Assembly: GCA_051208045.1 (NCBI GenBank)
Contig: JBPJFY010000006.1
Coordinates: 186,001 to 250,000 of the forward strand
Direction of reading: 5' to 3'
Origin: LZORAL124-50-18 sp051208045
GTDB lineage: Bacteria > Pseudomonadota > Gammaproteobacteria > Pseudomonadales > Oleiphilaceae
Length of the DNA: 64,000 nucleotides
Made by a program: the position numbers and the translations under genes. Positions 61,268-64,000 of the stretch are shown piece after piece; position 1 is the stretch's first letter, and every line of letters starts with the position of its first letter. The notes under the pieces were generated by a model that was not told the origin of the DNA, searched no databases, and saw nothing but the letters and a program-made list of their open reading frames with translations.

Positions 61268-61270
61268 GCC

Positions 61271-62260
61271 ATGGCAGAACTGATTGACCTGGTGCTTTTG
61301 GGCATGTTGGCAGCCACTGCCTTACGTGTCATCTTTCTTCGTGACCTGTTTGCCGTGGTGATGTTGTTCGGAATATACAGCTTCCTGTCGGCCGTGATTT
61401 TTGTCTCACTGGACGCGGTGGATGTGGCTTTCACGGAAGCTGCCGTGGGCGCAGGGATATCCACCGTACTTATGCTGGGTACCTTGGCACTCACCGAGCG
61501 TAAGGAAAAAGAAACCTCTCATCATCCGTTGTTGCCCCTGATCGTTGTGGTGGTGACTGGTGCAGCGTTGATTTATGGCACGTTGGATATGCCGCCCTTT
61601 GGTAATCCGGACAACCCGATTCATCAGCACGTTGCCCCTCGCTACATCGAAGAATCACCGAAAGAAGTCGGGCTTCCCAACATGGTGACCTCAGTGCTGG
61701 CCAGCTACCGGGGGTTTGATACTCTGGGCGAAACCCTGGTGGTGTTTTCTGCCGCCGTGGGTGTGTTAGCGCTGCTGGGTATTCGCCGGCGCGACCTGTC
61801 TCCGGGCGAACCCGTGCCGGAAAATGGTCTACGCAGTCACGTGGTGTTGCGTGTTATTGCCAAACGCATTGTTCCCCTCATTTTACTCTTTGCCTTGTAT
61901 GTTCAATTTCACGGGGATTTTGGGCCCGGCGGCGGATTCCAGGCCGGGGTGATTGCCAGTGCGGTGTTTATTTTGTATGCCCTGGTGTTCAATCTGCGCG
62001 ACTCTTTTCAGGTGGTTAGTCCCAAATTGCTGCACTGGCTCACGCCCCTGGGAGTATTAATTTATGCGGGGACCGGGCTCGTGTGCCTGTTATTGGGTGG
62101 CGCTTTTCTGGATTATAACCTGCTGGCGGAGAATCCACAGGCAGGCCAGCACTACGGCATACTGGTAATTGAACTGGGTGTGGGTATCACCGTGTTTGCT
62201 GTGATGCTGAATATTTTTTATGCCTTCAGCAGTCGGGCGGAAAGGAACAGTCAGCCATGA
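61271..62260 (+). CDS. Fused MbhD-MbhE-MnhB subunit of Mrp-type antiporter
   Basis: 329 residues joining three units that are separate in Mbh complexes. Residues ~1-80 are the DUF4040/MbhD segment (DAVDVAFTEAAVGAGISTVL) that corresponds to part of MrpA. Residues ~85-180 match the MbhE-type segment (GFDTLGETLVVFSAAVGVLA). Residues ~195-325 are MnhB (VQFHGDFGPGGGFQAGVIAS). The full MrpA N-terminus is missing here. Overlaps mrpC by four bases. Confidence 0.9.
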   Translation: MAELIDLVLLGMLAATALRVIFLRDLFAVVMLFGIYSFLSAVIFVSLDAVDVAFTEAAVGAGISTVLMLGTLALTERKEKETSHHPLLPLIVVVVTGAALIYGTLDMPPFGNPDNPIHQHVAPRYIEESPKEVGLPNMVTSVLASYRGFDTLGETLVVFSAAVGVLALLGIRRRDLSPGEPVPENGLRSHVVLRVIAKRIVPLILLFALYVQFHGDFGPGGGFQAGVIASAVFILYALVFNLRDSFQVVSPKLLHWLTPLGVLIYAGTGLVCLLLGGAFLDYNLLAENPQAGQHYGILVIELGVGITVFAVMLNIFYAFSSRAERNSQP

Positions 62261-62613
62261 GTTTTATCGTTGATTACTACAATTACTGGATTGTCGTTTT
62301 TCTCATGATGGCGGGCTTTTATGTGGTCATCTCTGCGAACAACCTGGTGAAAAAGGTGGTTGGCCTGAATATTTTCCAAACATCGGTGTTTCTCTTCTAC
62401 ATTTCGATGGGGAAAGTCGTGAACGGTACTGCACCCATTGTTGCCGAAGGTATAGAGGTCTATTCCAATCCTTTGCCCCACGTGCTCATCCTCACGGCCA
62501 TTGTCGTGGGTGTCGCAACGACGGCGGTGGGCTTGTCTTTGATTATTCGGATCAAAGAAGCCTATGGCTCGGTAGAGGAAGATGAGTTTCAGGATCAGGA
62601 CGACGTAATTTAA
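62257..62613 (+). CDS. mrpC: Mrp/Mnh antiporter subunit C (NuoK-like)
   Basis: 118 residues, three spans, NuoK-like. VKKVVGLNIFQTSVFLFYIS and NPLPHVLILTAIVVGVATTA are the conserved blocks. ATGA overlap with the fusion gene upstream and a one-base overlap with mrpD downstream. Confidence 0.94.
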   Translation: MSFIVDYYNYWIVVFLMMAGFYVVISANNLVKKVVGLNIFQTSVFLFYISMGKVVNGTAPIVAEGIEVYSNPLPHVLILTAIVVGVATTAVGLSLIIRIKEAYGSVEEDEFQDQDDVI

Positions 62614-64000
62614 TGTTCATCGAAAATCTTCTCGTTTTACCTATCGTTATACCGCTGATTGCGGCGCCCCTGTGCTTGTTGATCGGTCAGCGGCTGGGCT
62701 GCTGGGCGTGGGCCACCGGGATCAGCTGGCTGAGTTTTGGCGTTGCCTGGGTATTACTTCAAAAGGTGTTGGTCGAAGGGCCCCTGAGATATGCCGTGGG
62801 TGGGTGGCCGCCACCCTGGGGGATCGAGATCCGGGTGGATGCCGCCAGTGCCTTTGTTTTACTGGCAGTGACGTTTATCAGCAGTATCGTGTTGACCTAT
62901 GCGCGGGAAAGCGCGCGTAAAGAGATTGCTGCCGATCGCCAATCGCTGTTTTACACTGCGCACTTGCTGTGTCTCACAGGGCTCAGCGGCATTTTGGTTA
63001 CGGGAGATGCCTTTAACCTGTTCGTATTCCTTGAGATTTCCTCCCTCTCCACGTACACGATGGTCAGTCTCGCCAGTGACCGGCGCTGTTTAACCGCCGC
63101 ATTTCGCTATCTTGTGATGGGAACGATCGGTGCCACCTTCATTCTGATCGGTGTGGGAATGCTTTACATGAAGACCGGCACACTCAACATGCTGGATCTC
63201 GCTGAGCGACTCCGTGCCTTTGAATTGAGCCGAACCATCAATACCGGCCTGGCATTCATCATGGTGGGTGTGAGCATCAAGCTTGCCTTGTTCCCACTGC
63301 ACCTCTGGTTGCCCCCCGCCTATCGATTTGCCCCGTCTGTAGTGACTGCATTTCTCGCGGGAACGGCAACCAAGGTGGCTGTGTATGTGATGATGCGGTT
63401 CATCTACACCGTGTTTGGCAGTGATCATGTCTTCGAACAAATGGGCATGGATCTGATTCTGTTGGTACTGGCCATTGTGGCGATTTTCAAGTGCTCATTG
63501 ATGGCGACATTCCAGCACAACGTCAAAGGTTTGCTGGCTTATTCGAGTGTGGCGCAGATTGGCTACATTGTGCTGGGCGTCAGCCTGCTGAATCTTACCG
63601 GCCTCATGGCGGGTATTCTGCACATATTCAATCATGCCCTGATGAAGGGAGCGCTGTTTATGGCCGTAGGTGCGGTGGTGTATCGGGTCGGTTCGTCAGA
63701 CATCAAGGCCTTCAGTGGTCTGGGTAAGCGGATGCCCTGGACCATGGCCGCGTTTACCATTTCAGGCTTAAGTATTATCGGCGTACCCCTCACGGTGGGC
63801 TTTGTGAGTAAGTGGTATCTCGTGACAGGTGCCTTGGAGCAGGGCAGCTGGTGGTTAGCGGGATTAATCTTGCTGGGGTCTCTATTGGCGGTGGTCTATA
63901 TCGGTCGGGTATTGGAGGCCGCTTATTTCCAGGAGCCGACCAAGCGTACGCAAAAAGCGACCGAAGTTCCTTTGGGTATGTTGATTCCAATGTGGGTACT
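62613..64000 (+). CDS. mrpD: Mrp/Mnh antiporter subunit D (NuoN/M-like), cut by window end
   Basis: 462 residues visible, C-terminus outside the window. Proton-conducting antiporter-like subunit. TGDAFNLFVFLEISSLSTYT contains the conserved Glu of TM5, KLALFPLHLWLPPAYRFAPS the TM7 Lys region, and LLAYSSVAQIGYIVLG the next block. ATG at 62613 overlaps the mrpC stop by one base. In this operon type another D/A-like subunit may follow. Confidence 0.94.
   Translation, partial: MFIENLLVLPIVIPLIAAPLCLLIGQRLGCWAWATGISWLSFGVAWVLLQKVLVEGPLRYAVGGWPPPWGIEIRVDAASAFVLLAVTFISSIVLTYARESARKEIAADRQSLFYTAHLLCLTGLSGILVTGDAFNLFVFLEISSLSTYTMVSLASDRRCLTAAFRYLVMGTIGATFILIGVGMLYMKTGTLNMLDLAERLRAFELSRTINTGLAFIMVGVSIKLALFPLHLWLPPAYRFAPSVVTAFLAGTATKVAVYVMMRFIYTVFGSDHVFEQMGMDLILLVLAIVAIFKCSLMATFQHNVKGLLAYSSVAQIGYIVLGVSLLNLTGLMAGILHIFNHALMKGALFMAVGAVVYRVGSSDIKAFSGLGKRMPWTMAAFTISGLSIIGVPLTVGFVSKWYLVTGALEQGSWWLAGLILLGSLLAVVYIGRVLEAAYFQEPTKRTQKATEVPLGMLIPMWV

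Overview
The window reads as the chromosome of a facultatively anaerobic, probably marine Gammaproteobacterium. Supporting signs are a pyruvate formate-lyase operon behind an FNR-like site, glycogen genes, an HAE-1 type RND efflux pump, a class II DAHP synthase, DUF6160 and DUF4214 proteins and an Mrp-type antiporter operon. An Oceanospirillales/Saccharospirillaceae-like host is a guess from gene content; no rRNA or tRNA gene is present to settle it.

Layout. 1-2.8 kb: two membrane GGDEF proteins, the first cut by the window edge. 3-6.1 kb: pflB-pflA. 6.1-11.6 kb: glgP on the minus strand, then glgA and a MalK/UgpC-type ATPase on the plus strand, so glycogen making, breaking and sugar uptake sit together. 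11.7-18.1 kb: a response regulator and histidine kinase followed by an RND membrane fusion protein and pump; the same 21-bp direct-repeat box lies before the regulator and before the pump genes. 18-22 kb: an AstE/AspA-like zinc hydrolase, a class 3 lipase and DAHP synthase.

22.2-46 kb is a defence-rich accessory island: mazEF, an RlaP-like nucleotidyltransferase, an SGNH hydrolase, a dual-OB/DUF488/DUF4326 cluster with a UDG-like protein, and then a complete type III-A CRISPR-Cas locus. That locus has two arrays (10 and 14 repeats, differing by one base in the repeat, with near-identical leaders, both read on the minus strand). It also has an adaptation operon with two cas2 genes, one intact cas1 and one shortened Cas1-like gene, and an interference operon (NE0113-family CARF protein, cas10, csm2, csm3, csm4, csm5, cas6). 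A signalling pair of a Csx2-type CARF-HEPN protein and Csx16 lies beyond array 2. Cas10 keeps both HD and GGDD motifs, so cyclic oligoadenylate should be made on target RNA binding, read by the CARF proteins and removed by Csx16.

46-64 kb returns to mixed core genes: a lone ABC transmembrane protein, a lipoprotein, hipBA, an MscS channel, tag, a 271-bp nested palindrome, DUF4139 and DUF6160 envelope proteins, a long acyl-CoA dehydrogenase, a secreted DUF4214 protein with an apparent frameshift, and an Mrp operon in the order E-F-G-(D/E/B fusion)-C-D that runs off the right edge.

The strongest candidates for something undescribed are the doubled adaptation module (cas2-cas1-cas1-like-cas2), two neighbouring spacers that overlap on the same predicted coding sequence with one synonymous mismatch, a spacer that contains a perfect tRNA T-arm, a Csm5 with a long coiled-coil tail, and the dual-OB/DUF488/DUF4326/UDG-like cluster beside the array.
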